Shown here: positions 26,641 to 39,237 of the stretch, piece by piece
How positions within the stretch are numbered: position 1 is the stretch's first letter
Layout: every line of letters starts with the position of its first letter
Origin: Photobacterium sanguinicancri
Lineage (GTDB): Bacteria > Pseudomonadota > Gammaproteobacteria > Enterobacterales > Vibrionaceae
Direction: 5' to 3'
NCBI RefSeq assembly: GCF_024346675.1
Contig: NZ_AP024850.1
Location: forward strand, 558,001 to 622,000
Length of the DNA stretch: 64,000 nt
Program-made: the position numbers and the translations under genes
The notes under the pieces: generated by a model
Databases searched by the model: none
Told to the model about the DNA's origin: nothing
The model's input: only the letters and a program-made list of their open reading frames with translations

Positions 26641-27615
26641 ATGGCACAGCAAATAGAGTTAACAAATACAGTAAATGAGAGCCAGCTAGGCAAACGTCTA
26701 GACCAGGTTATCGCAGAATTATATCCAGATTACTCTCGATCTCGCATCAAGGATTGGATTCTTGGCGACATGGTGTCGGTTAACGGCAGTGTCGTTAATA
26801 AGCCACGCGCAAAAATGATGGGTGGCGAAGAGCTGCACATTATTGCAGAGATTGAAGATGAAGTTCGTTGGGAAGCACAAGATATTCCGTTGAATATTGT
26901 GTATGAAGATGACGATATTATCGTGATCAACAAACCTCGTGACTTCGTGGTTCACCCAGGCGCCGGTACGCCAGATTGCACGGTATTGAATGCGTTATTG
27001 CATCATTGCCCGTTGCTTGCTGAAGTACCGCGAGCTGGTATTGTGCACCGTTTGGATAAAGACACGACCGGTTTGATGGTTGTGGCTAAAACAATCCAGT
27101 CGCAAACACGTTTAGTGCGTGCGCTACAAAAGCGTAAAATTACGCGTGAATACGAAGCTATCGCTATTGGTAGAATGACGGGCGGTGGCACGATTGAAAA
27201 GCCAATCGGTCGTCACTCGACTAAACGAATCTGCATGGCTGTTCACGAGTTAGGTAAACCTGCAATTACACACTACCGTGTTGCAGAGCACTTCCGTGAA
27301 CATACGCGTTTGATTTTACGTCTTGAGACGGGTCGTACGCACCAGATCCGTGTTCACATGTCATACCTGACTTACCCGCTAGTGGGTGATGTGCAATACG
27401 GTGGCCGTCCGCGTCCACCACGCCATGCATCTGATGAGTTAATTGCCGCGTTACGCGCATTTGACCGTCAAGCACTGCATGCTCGTATGTTGCGTCTTGC
27501 TCACCCAATGACGGGTGAAGTGATGGAATGGCATGCACCGCTACCAAACGATATGGTGGCGATGATCGACATTCTACGTAAAGATAAAGTCGAGCATGGC
27601 GTTGATGACTATTAA
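26641..27615 (+). CDS. rluD: 23S rRNA pseudouridine synthase RluD
   Basis: A 324-residue RluA-family enzyme which makes pseudouridines 1911, 1915 and 1917 in helix 69 of 23S rRNA. S4-like domain at residues 15-75 (LGKRLDQVIAELYPDYSRSRIKDWI), catalytic Asp139 in HRLDKDTTG, and ETGRTHQIRVHM. The ATG at 26641 is chosen over a TTG 15 bases earlier. pgeF follows 42 bases later and is probably co-transcribed. Confidence 0.96.
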   Translation: MAQQIELTNTVNESQLGKRLDQVIAELYPDYSRSRIKDWILGDMVSVNGSVVNKPRAKMMGGEELHIIAEIEDEVRWEAQDIPLNIVYEDDDIIVINKPRDFVVHPGAGTPDCTVLNALLHHCPLLAEVPRAGIVHRLDKDTTGLMVVAKTIQSQTRLVRALQKRKITREYEAIAIGRMTGGGTIEKPIGRHSTKRICMAVHELGKPAITHYRVAEHFREHTRLILRLETGRTHQIRVHMSYLTYPLVGDVQYGGRPRPPRHASDELIAALRAFDRQALHARMLRLAHPMTGEVMEWHAPLPNDMVAMIDILRKDKVEHGVDDY

Positions 27616-27657
27616 TATCAGCAGCTAGCGTCAGCTAACACCAATGGATGTGATGAG

Positions 27658-28392
27658 ATGATGACAACGCAAATTATCCCTGACTGGCCTGCACCTACGA
27701 ATGTGAAAGCAATTAGCACAACACGAGTCGGTGGAACCAGCGTAGCGCCCTACCAAAGTTTTAACTTGGGTTTGCATGTGGGGGATGATCCTCTGGCGGT
27801 TTGTCATCATCGTGATAGTTTGCAGCAACAGCTACAACTGCCATCATCACCGGCTTGGTTAAATCAAACACATAGCACGACAGTCTTAACGCTAACGAAA
27901 CCTTTGCTTGAAGTTGTCGATGCAGATGGCAGTTATACCCAGCAATCGGGTATCGCCTGCACTGTAATGACTGCCGATTGTTTGCCTGTTTTATTGTGTG
28001 ATAAAGCGGGTACGCAAGTCGCGGCTGTTCATGCGGGGTGGCGCGGTTTAGTCGATGGCATTATTGAACAAGCATTAGCATTATTTAATGCGCCAAGTAG
28101 TGACATACTTGTATGGTTAGGCCCTGCTATTGGCCCACAGCAATTTGAGGTGGGAGAAGAAGTACGCCAGCAGTTTATGGCTGTGCTTCCTGAAGCCGAG
28201 TGTGCATTTACAGCACACGGTGAAAAGTGGCTAGCTGATATTTATCAGTTAGCTCGTCAGCGCCTATGCCATAGCGGTATTACCCATATTTATGGGGGAG
28301 AGCACTGCACCGTGACTGAATCTGATACTTTCTTCTCTTATCGCCGTGATGGTGTGACGGGTCGTCAAGCGAGTTTGATTTGGATTGAATAA
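27658..28392 (+). CDS. pgeF: Peptidoglycan editing factor (laccase-domain protein YfiH)
   Basis: A 244-residue Cu-oxidase_4 (DUF152) protein. NQTHSTTV, the CTVMTADCLPVLLCD metal-site segment and VAAVHAGWRGLVDGI are the family motifs, with the His and Cys residues in place. PgeF removes wrongly incorporated L-Ser-containing muropeptide precursors according to work in E. coli; older annotations call it polyphenol oxidase. Start ATGATG; either Met could be used. rluD-pgeF-clpB is the common order. Confidence 0.93.
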   Translation: MMTTQIIPDWPAPTNVKAISTTRVGGTSVAPYQSFNLGLHVGDDPLAVCHHRDSLQQQLQLPSSPAWLNQTHSTTVLTLTKPLLEVVDADGSYTQQSGIACTVMTADCLPVLLCDKAGTQVAAVHAGWRGLVDGIIEQALALFNAPSSDILVWLGPAIGPQQFEVGEEVRQQFMAVLPEAECAFTAHGEKWLADIYQLARQRLCHSGITHIYGGEHCTVTESDTFFSYRRDGVTGRQASLIWIE

Positions 28393-28421
28393 TCTTTTTT
28401 AATTAATCCGTAGCGACAATG

Positions 28422-28459
28422 AAAAAAGCCCTGCAAGCATTACCTTGCAGGGCTTTTTT
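28422..28459. terminator. Bidirectional terminator after pgeF
   Basis: AGCCCTGCAAG / CTTGCAGGGCT stem, loop of 6, flanked by A6 and T6. It also ends the minus-strand gene at 28479-28850. Confidence 0.92.
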
Positions 28460-28478
28460 ATGTTCTGAGATTAAGCCA

Positions 28479-28850
28479 TTAGTTAATAATGGTGATATTC
28501 ATCGGGTTTGCTTGTGACAGCTGAACTACATTTGCACCAAAGGGGACAGAGTACAGCTCGTAGCCGTTGTCTTTTGCACGGTAGAATCGTTGGTTTACGG
28601 TATCGTGTAGCAGCACAACACCTTTATAACTGACTGTGCGCATCATGGCATTTTGAATAACCACAATATTTGTCGCTGCCGTTTTGGGATTGCGACGGTT
28701 TTCAATGCGATCTTCAGTACGGGATTCAACTCGTGCTTCTTGACGTACTTCTTGGCGTTTTTCCTGAATATCGCGTTGCGCCATAACATGAGTAGATGAA
28801 GCAAGTGCGGCAATGATAACAGCGCTGGTAGTTAGGCCTTTCTTGAACAT
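28479..28850 (-). CDS. Small secreted protein of unknown function
   Basis: A 123-residue protein with a clear signal peptide (MFKKGLTTSAVIIAALASSTHVMA, cleavage after residue 24), then a highly charged Arg/Glu helix (QRDIQEKRQEVRQEARVESRTEDRIENRR, residues 25-53) and a small hydrophobic domain (VVIQNAMMRTVSYKGVVLLHDTVNQRFYRAKDNGYELYSVPFGANVV). The layout recalls RcnB-like periplasmic proteins but I cannot assign it. AGGAAAA ribosome-binding site. The promoter is wrapped by two palindromic sequences (see 28884). Confidence 0.7.
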   Translation of the reverse strand: MFKKGLTTSAVIIAALASSTHVMAQRDIQEKRQEVRQEARVESRTEDRIENRRNPKTAATNIVVIQNAMMRTVSYKGVVLLHDTVNQRFYRAKDNGYELYSVPFGANVVQLSQANPMNITIIN

Positions 28851-28883
28851 GATTTTTCCTCGATATGGAACGTCGTATTGATT

Positions 28884-28937
28884 AAATGGTACGGCATTCT
28901 ATATTTGGCTGTCAATATTTAGAATGGCATTCCATTT
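28884..28937 (-). promoter_or_regulatory. Promoter with paired palindromic operators
   Basis: AAATGGTACGGCATTCTA (28884-28901) and TAGAATGGCATTCCATTT (28920-28937) are imperfect inverted copies. Between them lies a perfect minus-strand -35 TTGACA (28915-28910); with an 18-base spacer the -10 TACCAT (28891-28886) lies inside the left copy. The right copy itself holds the palindrome GAATGGCATTC. The layout suggests a dimeric repressor, TetR-like in site size, controlling the 28479-28850 gene. Confidence 0.6.
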
Positions 28938-29037
28938 AAATTATCGTTAATGAAGAAAAATTAGTTTATATGTCTGGGAGGGAATATAGATCAGGCGTTA
29001 TTTAGTAAGTTTGCATAACAAACTCTTCGCGGTTGTG

Positions 29038-29068
29038 TTGAAATTCTGAGAGATCAACTCCATATATA
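29038..29068 (+). promoter_or_regulatory. Predicted sigma-32 promoter of clpB
   Basis: TTGAAA (29038-29043), 14 bases, then CTCCATATATA, close to the heat-shock consensus CTTGAAA-N13-CCCCATNTA. It ends about 33 bases before the clpB ATG. Confidence 0.6.
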
Positions 29069-29101
29069 TTAGAGAGAAATAATATCGATATGGGAGGACT
29101 T

Positions 29102-31675
29102 ATGCGTCTTGACCGATTTACCAGTAAATTTCAAATGGCGATATCTGACGGACAATCGCTTGCATTAGGGCGAGACCATCAGTATATCGAACCCGCTCAT
29201 TTGATGTCGGCGTTGCTGAATCAAAATGGCAGTACGATCCGCCCGTTATTGACCATGCTGGATGTTGATACAACGCAATTACGTTCTCGCTTATCAGAAC
29301 AGCTTGATAAATTCCCTAAAGTGACTGGCATTGGTGGTGATGTTCAGCTTTCACACAGTATGGGGATGTTGCTGAACATGTGTGACAAGCTGGCACAAAA
29401 ACGAAAAGATAAATACATCTCCTCTGAGTTATTTATTTTGGCTGCCGTTGACGATAAAGGTCCATTAGGACAGTTACTGAAAGAACTCGGTTTAACGGCG
29501 ACTAAGGTAGAAAAAGCCATCGACCAAGTGCGTGGTGGACAAAATATTGATGATCCTAATGCTGAAGAAAACCGCCAAGCGTTAGAAAAATTCACCATCG
29601 ATCTGACTGAGCGAGCAGAGCAAGGCAAACTTGACCCTGTGATCGGCCGTGATGATGAAATCCGCCGTACGATTCAAGTCTTACAGCGTCGAACTAAAAA
29701 TAATCCAGTGATCATTGGTGAGCCAGGTGTGGGTAAAACGGCCATTGTTGAAGGGCTCGCACAGCGGATTGTGAATGGTGAAGTACCAGAAGGTCTTCGT
29801 AATAAACGAGTATTGTCACTGGATATGGGCGCATTGATCGCAGGTGCGAAATACCGTGGTGAATTTGAAGAACGCTTGAAGTCTGTTTTGAACGAACTAT
29901 CTCAAGAAGAGGGGAGTGTCATCCTCTTTATTGATGAGCTTCATACTATGGTCGGCGCAGGTAAAGGCGAAGGCTCTATGGATGCGGGTAACATGCTAAA
30001 GCCTGCATTAGCGCGGGGTGAATTACATTGTGTTGGTGCGACAACACTGGACGAATACCGTCAATATATAGAGAAAGATGCCGCGCTTGAACGCCGTTTC
30101 CAAAAAGTGCTGGTGGATGAACCTACGGTTGAAGATACCGTGGCAATTTTACGTGGTCTAAAAGAGCGCTACGAACTTCATCATCATGTGGAAATTACCG
30201 ACCCCGCAATTGTTGCGGCTGCGCGTTTATCGCAGCGCTACGTGTCAGACCGTCAGTTGCCCGATAAAGCAATCGATCTGATTGATGAAGCAGCTTCCAG
30301 CATTCGTATGCAAATCGACTCTAAACCAGAATCACTTGATCGTTTAGAACGTCGTATTATCCAACTTAAAATAGAGCAACAAGCGCTGGCTAAAGAAAGT
30401 GATGATGCAAGCCAGAAGCGCTTGAGCGATTTACATCTTGAGCTTGAAAGCAAAGAGCGTGATTACGCTGAATTAGAAGAAGTATGGAAAGCTGAAAAAG
30501 CGGCATTGTCAGGCACTCAACATATCAAAACAGCCCTTGAGCAAGCGCGAATGGATATGGAGATAGCTCGCCGTGCAGGCGACCTCAATCGTATGTCTGA
30601 GCTGCAATATGGCAAAATCCCAGAGCTTGAAAAACAGCTCGATTTGGCCGCCCAAGCTGAGATGCAGGAAATGAGTTTGCTGCGTAATAAAGTAACTGAA
30701 GCTGAAATTGCTGAGGTTCTGTCGCGTCAAACAGGTATTCCTGTTGCGAAAATGCTTGAAGGTGAACGTGATAAATTACTGCGTATGGAGGAGGAACTTC
30801 ATAAGCGTGTGATTGGTCAAGATGAAGCAGTAGATGCCGTATCTAATGCCATTCGCCGTAGTCGCGCTGGACTTTCTGATCCAAACCGTCCGATTGGTTC
30901 CTTTTTGTTTTTAGGACCAACTGGGGTCGGCAAAACAGAGTTGTGTAAGTCTTTGGCTAAATTCATGTTCGACAGCGAAGACAATATGGTTCGTATCGAC
31001 ATGTCTGAGTTTATGGAGAAGCACTCAGTGGCCCGTCTTGTTGGGGCTCCTCCTGGCTATGTCGGTTATGAAGAAGGCGGCTATTTAACTGAAGCTGTCC
31101 GTCGTCGTCCTTATTCTGTCATTTTGCTTGATGAAGTAGAAAAGGCACACCCTGATGTATTTAATATCCTTTTACAGGTATTAGATGATGGCCGCCTTAC
31201 TGATGGCCAAGGGCGTACCGTTGATTTCCGAAATTGTGTCATCATCATGACATCGAACTTAGGCTCTGATCGTATTCAAGAGAACTTTGGTGAATTAGAT
31301 TATGCTGGCATAAAAGATATGGTTTTAGAGGTCGTTAGTCACCATTTTCGCCCTGAGTTTATTAACCGTGTGGATGAAACAGTGGTGTTCCACCCTCTCG
31401 GTCAAGAGAACATTCAGCATATCGCAAGTATTCAGGTTGAACGTTTGGTTCAACGACTTGAAGAGAAAGACTATAAATTATCGTTGGATGAGAGTGCATT
31501 GGCATTAATTGCTAAAGCCGGATTTGATCCTGTGTATGGCGCAAGGCCACTTAAACGGGCTATTCAACAATATATAGAGAACCCACTTGCTCACGATATC
31601 TTGTCGGGTAAGTTAGTTCCAAGCAAAGTGATTCAAGTCGTGGCGGCTGACGGTAAAATTGTCACTAAGCAATAA
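29102..31675 (+). CDS. clpB: ATP-dependent disaggregase ClpB
   Basis: An 857-residue Hsp100 chaperone, the same length as E. coli ClpB. N domain ([14 protein letters not shown]...), first AAA+ domain with Walker A GEPGVGKT at 206-213, a coiled-coil M domain (about 400-525) and second AAA+ domain with GPTGVGKT at 605-612. With DnaK it dissolves protein aggregates after heat shock. The ATG at 29102 is preceded by GGAGG; an ATG 12 bases earlier overlaps that site and is not used here. Confidence 0.98.
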   Translation: MRLDRFTSKFQMAISDGQSLALGRDHQYIEPAHLMSALLNQNGSTIRPLLTMLDVDTTQLRSRLSEQLDKFPKVTGIGGDVQLSHSMGMLLNMCDKLAQKRKDKYISSELFILAAVDDKGPLGQLLKELGLTATKVEKAIDQVRGGQNIDDPNAEENRQALEKFTIDLTERAEQGKLDPVIGRDDEIRRTIQVLQRRTKNNPVIIGEPGVGKTAIVEGLAQRIVNGEVPEGLRNKRVLSLDMGALIAGAKYRGEFEERLKSVLNELSQEEGSVILFIDELHTMVGAGKGEGSMDAGNMLKPALARGELHCVGATTLDEYRQYIEKDAALERRFQKVLVDEPTVEDTVAILRGLKERYELHHHVEITDPAIVAAARLSQRYVSDRQLPDKAIDLIDEAASSIRMQIDSKPESLDRLERRIIQLKIEQQALAKESDDASQKRLSDLHLELESKERDYAELEEVWKAEKAALSGTQHIKTALEQARMDMEIARRAGDLNRMSELQYGKIPELEKQLDLAAQAEMQEMSLLRNKVTEAEIAEVLSRQTGIPVAKMLEGERDKLLRMEEELHKRVIGQDEAVDAVSNAIRRSRAGLSDPNRPIGSFLFLGPTGVGKTELCKSLAKFMFDSEDNMVRIDMSEFMEKHSVARLVGAPPGYVGYEEGGYLTEAVRRRPYSVILLDEVEKAHPDVFNILLQVLDDGRLTDGQGRTVDFRNCVIIMTSNLGSDRIQENFGELDYAGIKDMVLEVVSHHFRPEFINRVDETVVFHPLGQENIQHIASIQVERLVQRLEEKDYKLSLDESALALIAKAGFDPVYGARPLKRAIQQYIENPLAHDILSGKLVPSKVIQVVAADGKIVTKQ

Positions 31676-31723
31676 AGCGGCTTGAGTCGATAGCCAACCC
31701 ACTATTAGTGGTACAGCTAATAG

Positions 31724-31758
31724 AAAACACCGAGGTGAGTGATTGCTTCGGTGTTTTT
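31724..31758 (+). terminator. Terminator after clpB
   Basis: AAACACCGA / TCGGTGTTT stem with a longer loop, followed by T5. Confidence 0.7.
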
Positions 31759-31903
31759 GTATTCGTAATAACAAAACGCGCAAAGAGATGCGGCATTTAT
31801 TTCCTTTACCTTAATTTACCTGCGAATTCATTTTCGATTCATCTTGAGGCTTGTAATGTGGTTGGGTAATCACACTGGCATCAGCTTATAGTAAGGAGTC
31901 ATT

Positions 31904-32587
31904 ATGAAAAGCTTAATGGATCAATTGTTAGGGCAAGCAACCAAGCTTATGGATAGCGGTAAGTCGGCGGCAGTAAGCTCATCATCGAATAAAACCGATT
32001 TACTTAAAGGCGCTGTCGGCGGTGGATTAATCGGCACATTATTAGGTAATAAGAAAAGTCGAAAGATGGTCTCGAAATATGGCACCAAAGCGGCAATGGT
32101 TGGTGGCACTGCTGTTGCTGGTACATTGGCTTATCAGGCCTATAAAAAGTGGCAGCAAGATCAGCCAAGTGAATCGACGGCTCCTCAACCTTTATCTACG
32201 TCCTCGGTTAATGATAAAGCCATTGAAGTAAAGGCAGAGGCGAGCGCAGAAAACGTATTACTATTAAAAGCGATGGTATTTGCTGCGAGATCTGATGGAC
32301 ATGTAGATGAAGCCGAAAAACAAGCGATAACGGGATGGGTGCATCAGCAAGGTGTCGGTGAAAATGTTGAAACCATAATTTCACGCTGGATGAATGAACC
32401 ACTAGATCCTGCTGTATTGGCGAAGGACGTTACCAATCTAGAGCAAGCATCAGAAGTCTATTTAGTCTCATTACTCGCAATTGATGTTGATCACTTCATG
32501 GAAAAGGCTTATTTAGCACAGTTATCTCACGCATTAGGACTACCACAGGGTTTAGTTGAGAAAATAGAAGAGCAAGCATCACTATAA
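31904..32587 (+). CDS. YebE-like DUF533 / TerB-fold protein
   Basis: A 227-residue protein: N-terminal region with one glycine-rich hydrophobic stretch (LLKGAVGGGLIGTLLGNKKSRK and MVGGTAVAGTLAYQAYKKW, residues 34-80), a polar linker, and a C-terminal TerB-like helical domain (LLLKAMVFAARSDGHVDEAEKQAI, EVYLVSLLAIDVDHFMEKAYLAQLSHALGLP). This is the DUF533 arrangement of E. coli YebE, an inner-membrane protein in the Cpx envelope-stress regulon; the biochemical role is unknown. AAGGAG ribosome-binding site. Confidence 0.85.
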   Translation: MKSLMDQLLGQATKLMDSGKSAAVSSSSNKTDLLKGAVGGGLIGTLLGNKKSRKMVSKYGTKAAMVGGTAVAGTLAYQAYKKWQQDQPSESTAPQPLSTSSVNDKAIEVKAEASAENVLLLKAMVFAARSDGHVDEAEKQAITGWVHQQGVGENVETIISRWMNEPLDPAVLAKDVTNLEQASEVYLVSLLAIDVDHFMEKAYLAQLSHALGLPQGLVEKIEEQASL

Positions 32588-32683
32588 TCAGAGTGATTGG
32601 CGTTGTTATTTGACCGCTTTAGGCTGATTAGGTGTAATTTTGTTCGGTCGGGTGCTTTTGTTGAAGTTATTTCAAAAAGCCCC

Positions 32684-32711
32684 TTGCCAATGCGATCGAA
32701 GTCTCTATAAT
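32684..32711 (+). promoter_or_regulatory. rRNA operon promoter P1
   Basis: TTGCCA, 16-base spacer, perfect TATAAT, then a GC-rich discriminator GCGACC, the form that makes rRNA promoters sensitive to ppGpp. A-rich sequence upstream (TTTCAAAAAG) can act as UP element. Confidence 0.8.
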
Positions 32712-32719
32712 GCGACCTC

Positions 32720-32803
32720 ACTGACACGGAGCAAGGCGCTAAGCCCGTTACGAAGTCAGTATGTTCTTTAACAATTTGACCATGCAATCTGTGTGGGCAC
32801 TCG
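32720..32803 (+). promoter_or_regulatory. rRNA leader: hairpin, boxA and 16S processing stem
   Basis: ACTGAC (32720-32725) pairs with GTCAGT (32755-32760); boxA TGTTCTTTAACA follows at 32762-32773 for Nus-dependent antitermination. CAATCTGTGTGGGCAC (32785-32800), which includes a boxC-like element, is complementary to GTGTCCACACAGATTG after the 16S gene (34555-34570), forming the RNase III stem of pre-16S rRNA. From 32588 to 32680 I see nothing else. Confidence 0.8.
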
Positions 32804-32986
32804 TGAAATGAATAGTCAAAACTGTTCATTGTGACTTTTTAAGTAACAATGAATTTGGCATCAATGAACTGAGTGACCAATACAAAACTTAAGTTTACTT
32901 AAGCTTTGGCACAGTCAATTCGAATATCATGACTAGCTTCTAGTTATCGATATTCAATCAGTATTCATTGAGCCATCAAAAACTTT

Positions 32987-34529
<1,543 letters not shown>

Positions 34530-34627
34530 AACGATAGACTGCTTGTTTGATGCAGTGTCCACACAGATTGCTTGGTTAAAATGTAAAAGAGTGAAAAATC
34601 ATTAGTGATTTTTCAAGAAAGTACTTA

Positions 34628-34703
34628 GTCCCGTTCGTCTAGAGGCCTAGGACACCGCCCTTTCACGGCGGTAACAGGGGTTCGACTCCCCTACGGGACG
34701 CCA
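34628..34703 (+). tRNA. tRNA-Glu (TTC)
   Basis: 76 bases including the encoded CCA. Acceptor GTCCCGT / ACGGGAC, anticodon TTC at 34662-34664 in loop CTTTCAC, T arm GGGGTTCGACTCCCC. It lies in the 16S-23S spacer, a usual place for tRNA-Glu. Confidence 0.97.
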
Positions 34704-34762
34704 CTTTCTAAAAACATTCGCTTGAGTGTAATTAGAAAGTGGATGTCTACGGACAAACACAA

Positions 34763-34774
34763 TGCTCTTTAACA
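34763..34774 (+). promoter_or_regulatory. boxA before 23S rRNA
   Basis: Exact TGCTCTTTAACA, the Nus-factor antitermination element, in the 16S-23S spacer. Confidence 0.85.
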
Positions 34775-34982
34775 ATCTGGAAAGCTGACTAGTAAATTCA
34801 ATCGAATGATTGAATTACAATAGTTTTTATCTTTAATGATAAAAACGAGTTCTCAAAACAACACACATTCAAGTGTCTTGTGTAGAGTCCGGCGAAAAAC
34901 CAATGTCCTCATTTTTCTTGATCGGAAATGAGTGACGATAAAACCTTGGTTGTTTGAACATACAGACCTCTTGGGGTTGTAT

Positions 34983-37875
<2,893 letters not shown>

Positions 37876-37997
37876 ACAACACCCAAGGGGTTTTACGGAC
37901 TCCATAACGCTTGAATGCGTGTTAAGAATGAATATTGTAACTAGTTAACTTTCCCAGATTGTATTTATCGCCTGAATGGCGGTGAATAAACCGAATT

Positions 37998-38116
37998 TGC
38001 TTGGCGACCATAGCATTATGGACCCACCTGATCCCATGCCGAACTCAGTAGTGAAACGTAATAGCGCCGATGGTAGTGTGGGGTCTCCCCATGTGAGAGT
38101 AGGTCATCGCCAGGCT
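37998..38116 (+). rRNA. rrf: 5S ribosomal RNA
   Basis: 119 bases, TGCTTGGCGACC at the start pairing with CGCCAGGCT at the end, with CCCATGCCGAACTCAG in loop B/C position. Confidence 0.95.
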
Positions 38117-38181
38117 TCAAATTTAGATAAGTGTATTGAACGACATTTATCGGATAGACAGGCAACTGTTTATCACCGTGT

Positions 38182-38258
38182 GGAGCGGTAGTTCAGTTGG
38201 TTAGAATACCGGCCTGTCACGCCGGGGGTCGCGGGTTCGAGTCCCGTCCGCTCCGCCA
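38182..38258 (+). tRNA. tRNA-Asp (GTC)
   Basis: 77 bases with CCA encoded. Acceptor GGAGCGG / CCGCTCC, anticodon GTC at 38216-38218 in loop CTGTCAC, T arm GCGGGTTCGAGTCCCGT. Last gene of the rRNA operon; it is the parent of the degenerate copies that follow. Confidence 0.97.
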
Positions 38259-38264
38259 CTTATT

Positions 38265-38296
38265 AAAAGCCCTGCTAGCAATAGCAGGGCTTTTTT
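38265..38296 (+). terminator. rRNA operon terminator (copy 1)
   Basis: AAAAGCCCTGCTA / TAGCAGGGCTTTTTT hairpin directly after tRNA-Asp. Confidence 0.92.
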
Positions 38297-38319
38297 ACAT
38301 TTGTACTTTGGCGAATTAT

Positions 38320-38443
38320 GGCGCGGCAGCGGTCGTTCGGTTGGTTAGCCTATTTACCTTGGAGGCGGCGGCCTATCACGCCGGGGGACACGCTGATTTT
38401 CGGTGTGGCAGTTTATTTATATAAAGTCCCGTCCGCTCCGCCA
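38320..38443 (+). pseudogene. Degenerate tRNA-Asp copy (repeat unit 2)
   Basis: 124 bases that start GGCGCGG in place of GGAGCGG, keep GGTTGGTTAG of the D arm and GGCCTATCACGCCGGGGG of the anticodon arm (anticodon ATC instead of GTC), and end with an exact copy of the 3' part of tRNA-Asp, AGTCCCGTCCGCTCCGCCA. Two insertions (about 14 bases before the anticodon arm and about 40 bases in the T arm) rule out a working tRNA. It is followed by a second copy of the terminator. Confidence 0.85.
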
Positions 38444-38450
38444 TTTATTC

Positions 38451-38482
38451 AAAAGTCCTGCCAGCAATAGCAGGGCTTTTTT
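38451..38482 (+). terminator. Terminator copy 2 in the tRNA-Asp repeat
   Basis: AAAAGTCCTGC / GCAGGGCTTTTTT (one G-T pair), nearly identical to the terminator at 38265, including the following TTTGTA-TTTGGC-AAT-ATGG stretch (38297-38320 against 38483-38506). Confidence 0.85.
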
Positions 38483-38505
38483 GCATTTGTATTTTGGCTA
38501 ATCAT

Positions 38506-38602
38506 GGAGCGGAAGCTGTAGCCAAGTGGGTTAGCCTTTTTATTGACGAGCGTAGCGGCCTGACACGTTGGGGCGCACTGATGTTCGGTATCGCTTCTTC
38601 CT
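38506..38602 (+). pseudogene. Degenerate tRNA-Asp-derived fragment (repeat unit 3)
   Basis: Starts GGAGCGG like tRNA-Asp, then GGGTTAGCC, GCGGCCTGACACG and GTTCGGTATCGC align with unit 2 in order, including the insertion before the anticodon arm and a CTGAT insertion before the T loop. The 3' acceptor end and a third terminator are lost. Confidence 0.7.
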
Positions 38603-38657
38603 GATGATATCTCTGTTTTGTACAAGTGTGATTATGCATAGACTTGCGTTATAAACG

Positions 38658-39008
38658 ATGAATATGAGAAGGTTAACGCTGGAATATATTTTAAGTATTA
38701 GGGCTGATATGAAGTTTTTTTATGAGCGCAGTGAATCGGCAACAGAAGTGAACATTGTGATTAAACCACATTCACTCTATTTGATGTTGTTAATGCTTGC
38801 CGTCTGGTTATTGAATGATTTCGTGCTGCAATCAGCACCAATGGCACAAGTACTAATGCCTGCCTTTATTATTTTTATAGTGGTCCGCTTTTTTGCCATT
38901 ATTAAAATCCATCGGGAAATTTTGGTGGCATTGAAAAAAGGGAATGTAGAAACCACGGGTAGTAAGTTTTCCCTCCAGAACCCACTGAAATACTGTATTA
39001 AAAAGTAA
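38658..39008 (+). CDS. Small membrane protein of unknown function
   Basis: A 116-residue frame with two hydrophobic helices (SLYLMLLMLAVWLLNDFVL and VLMPAFIIFIVVRFFAII, about residues 38-56 and 64-82) between charged ends. I do not recognise a family. No clear ribosome-binding site; Met3 is an alternative start. It is followed by a hairpin at 39106, which supports a real transcription unit. It is the first gene after the rRNA operon. Confidence 0.5.
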   Translation: MNMRRLTLEYILSIRADMKFFYERSESATEVNIVIKPHSLYLMLLMLAVWLLNDFVLQSAPMAQVLMPAFIIFIVVRFFAIIKIHREILVALKKGNVETTGSKFSLQNPLKYCIKK

Positions 39009-39105
39009 TACTAAGGTGTGTTTCGCCGTCGGAGTGGTGCTTCAATGAGCTAAGCCATCCTCAGCTTTAAACTCTCTTGATGTACGGAAAACGATGATTT
39101 TCTAG

Positions 39106-39131
39106 CAAAGCCGAGCTCAGTCTCGGCTTTG
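39106..39131. terminator. Hairpin after the small membrane protein gene
   Basis: CAAAGCCGAG / CTCGGCTTTG perfect 10-bp stem with a 6-base loop, then TTGTTTATT. Confidence 0.65.
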
Positions 39132-39237
39132 TTGTTTATTGTTTCCAGGTGGGAAAGTATTTATTATTCTCGCGCTGCTAATCCTTTTCTCTTTATCAAT
39201 GCATAATAGAATAACTATTCGCTAGATGAGGTGTTAG

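Larger units (their letters stand above)
38182..38602 (+). repeat. tRNA-Asp-terminator tandem repeat array (2.5 units)
   Basis: Unit starts at 38182, 38320 and 38506. Units 1 and 2 share the tRNA 3' end, the terminator and the spacer; units 2 and 3 share the spacer junction and two insertions that unit 1 lacks. Confidence 0.8.

Noticed and set aside
38197..38424. 75-codon open frame over tRNA-Asp and the degenerate copy
   Set aside because: It runs through the tRNA and terminator; the protein has no sensible composition and the region is better explained as tRNA-derived repeat.
38320..38443. Unit 2 as a functional tRNA with anticodon ATC
   Set aside because: The two insertions break the D/anticodon spacing and the T arm; only the acceptor 3' end is intact.
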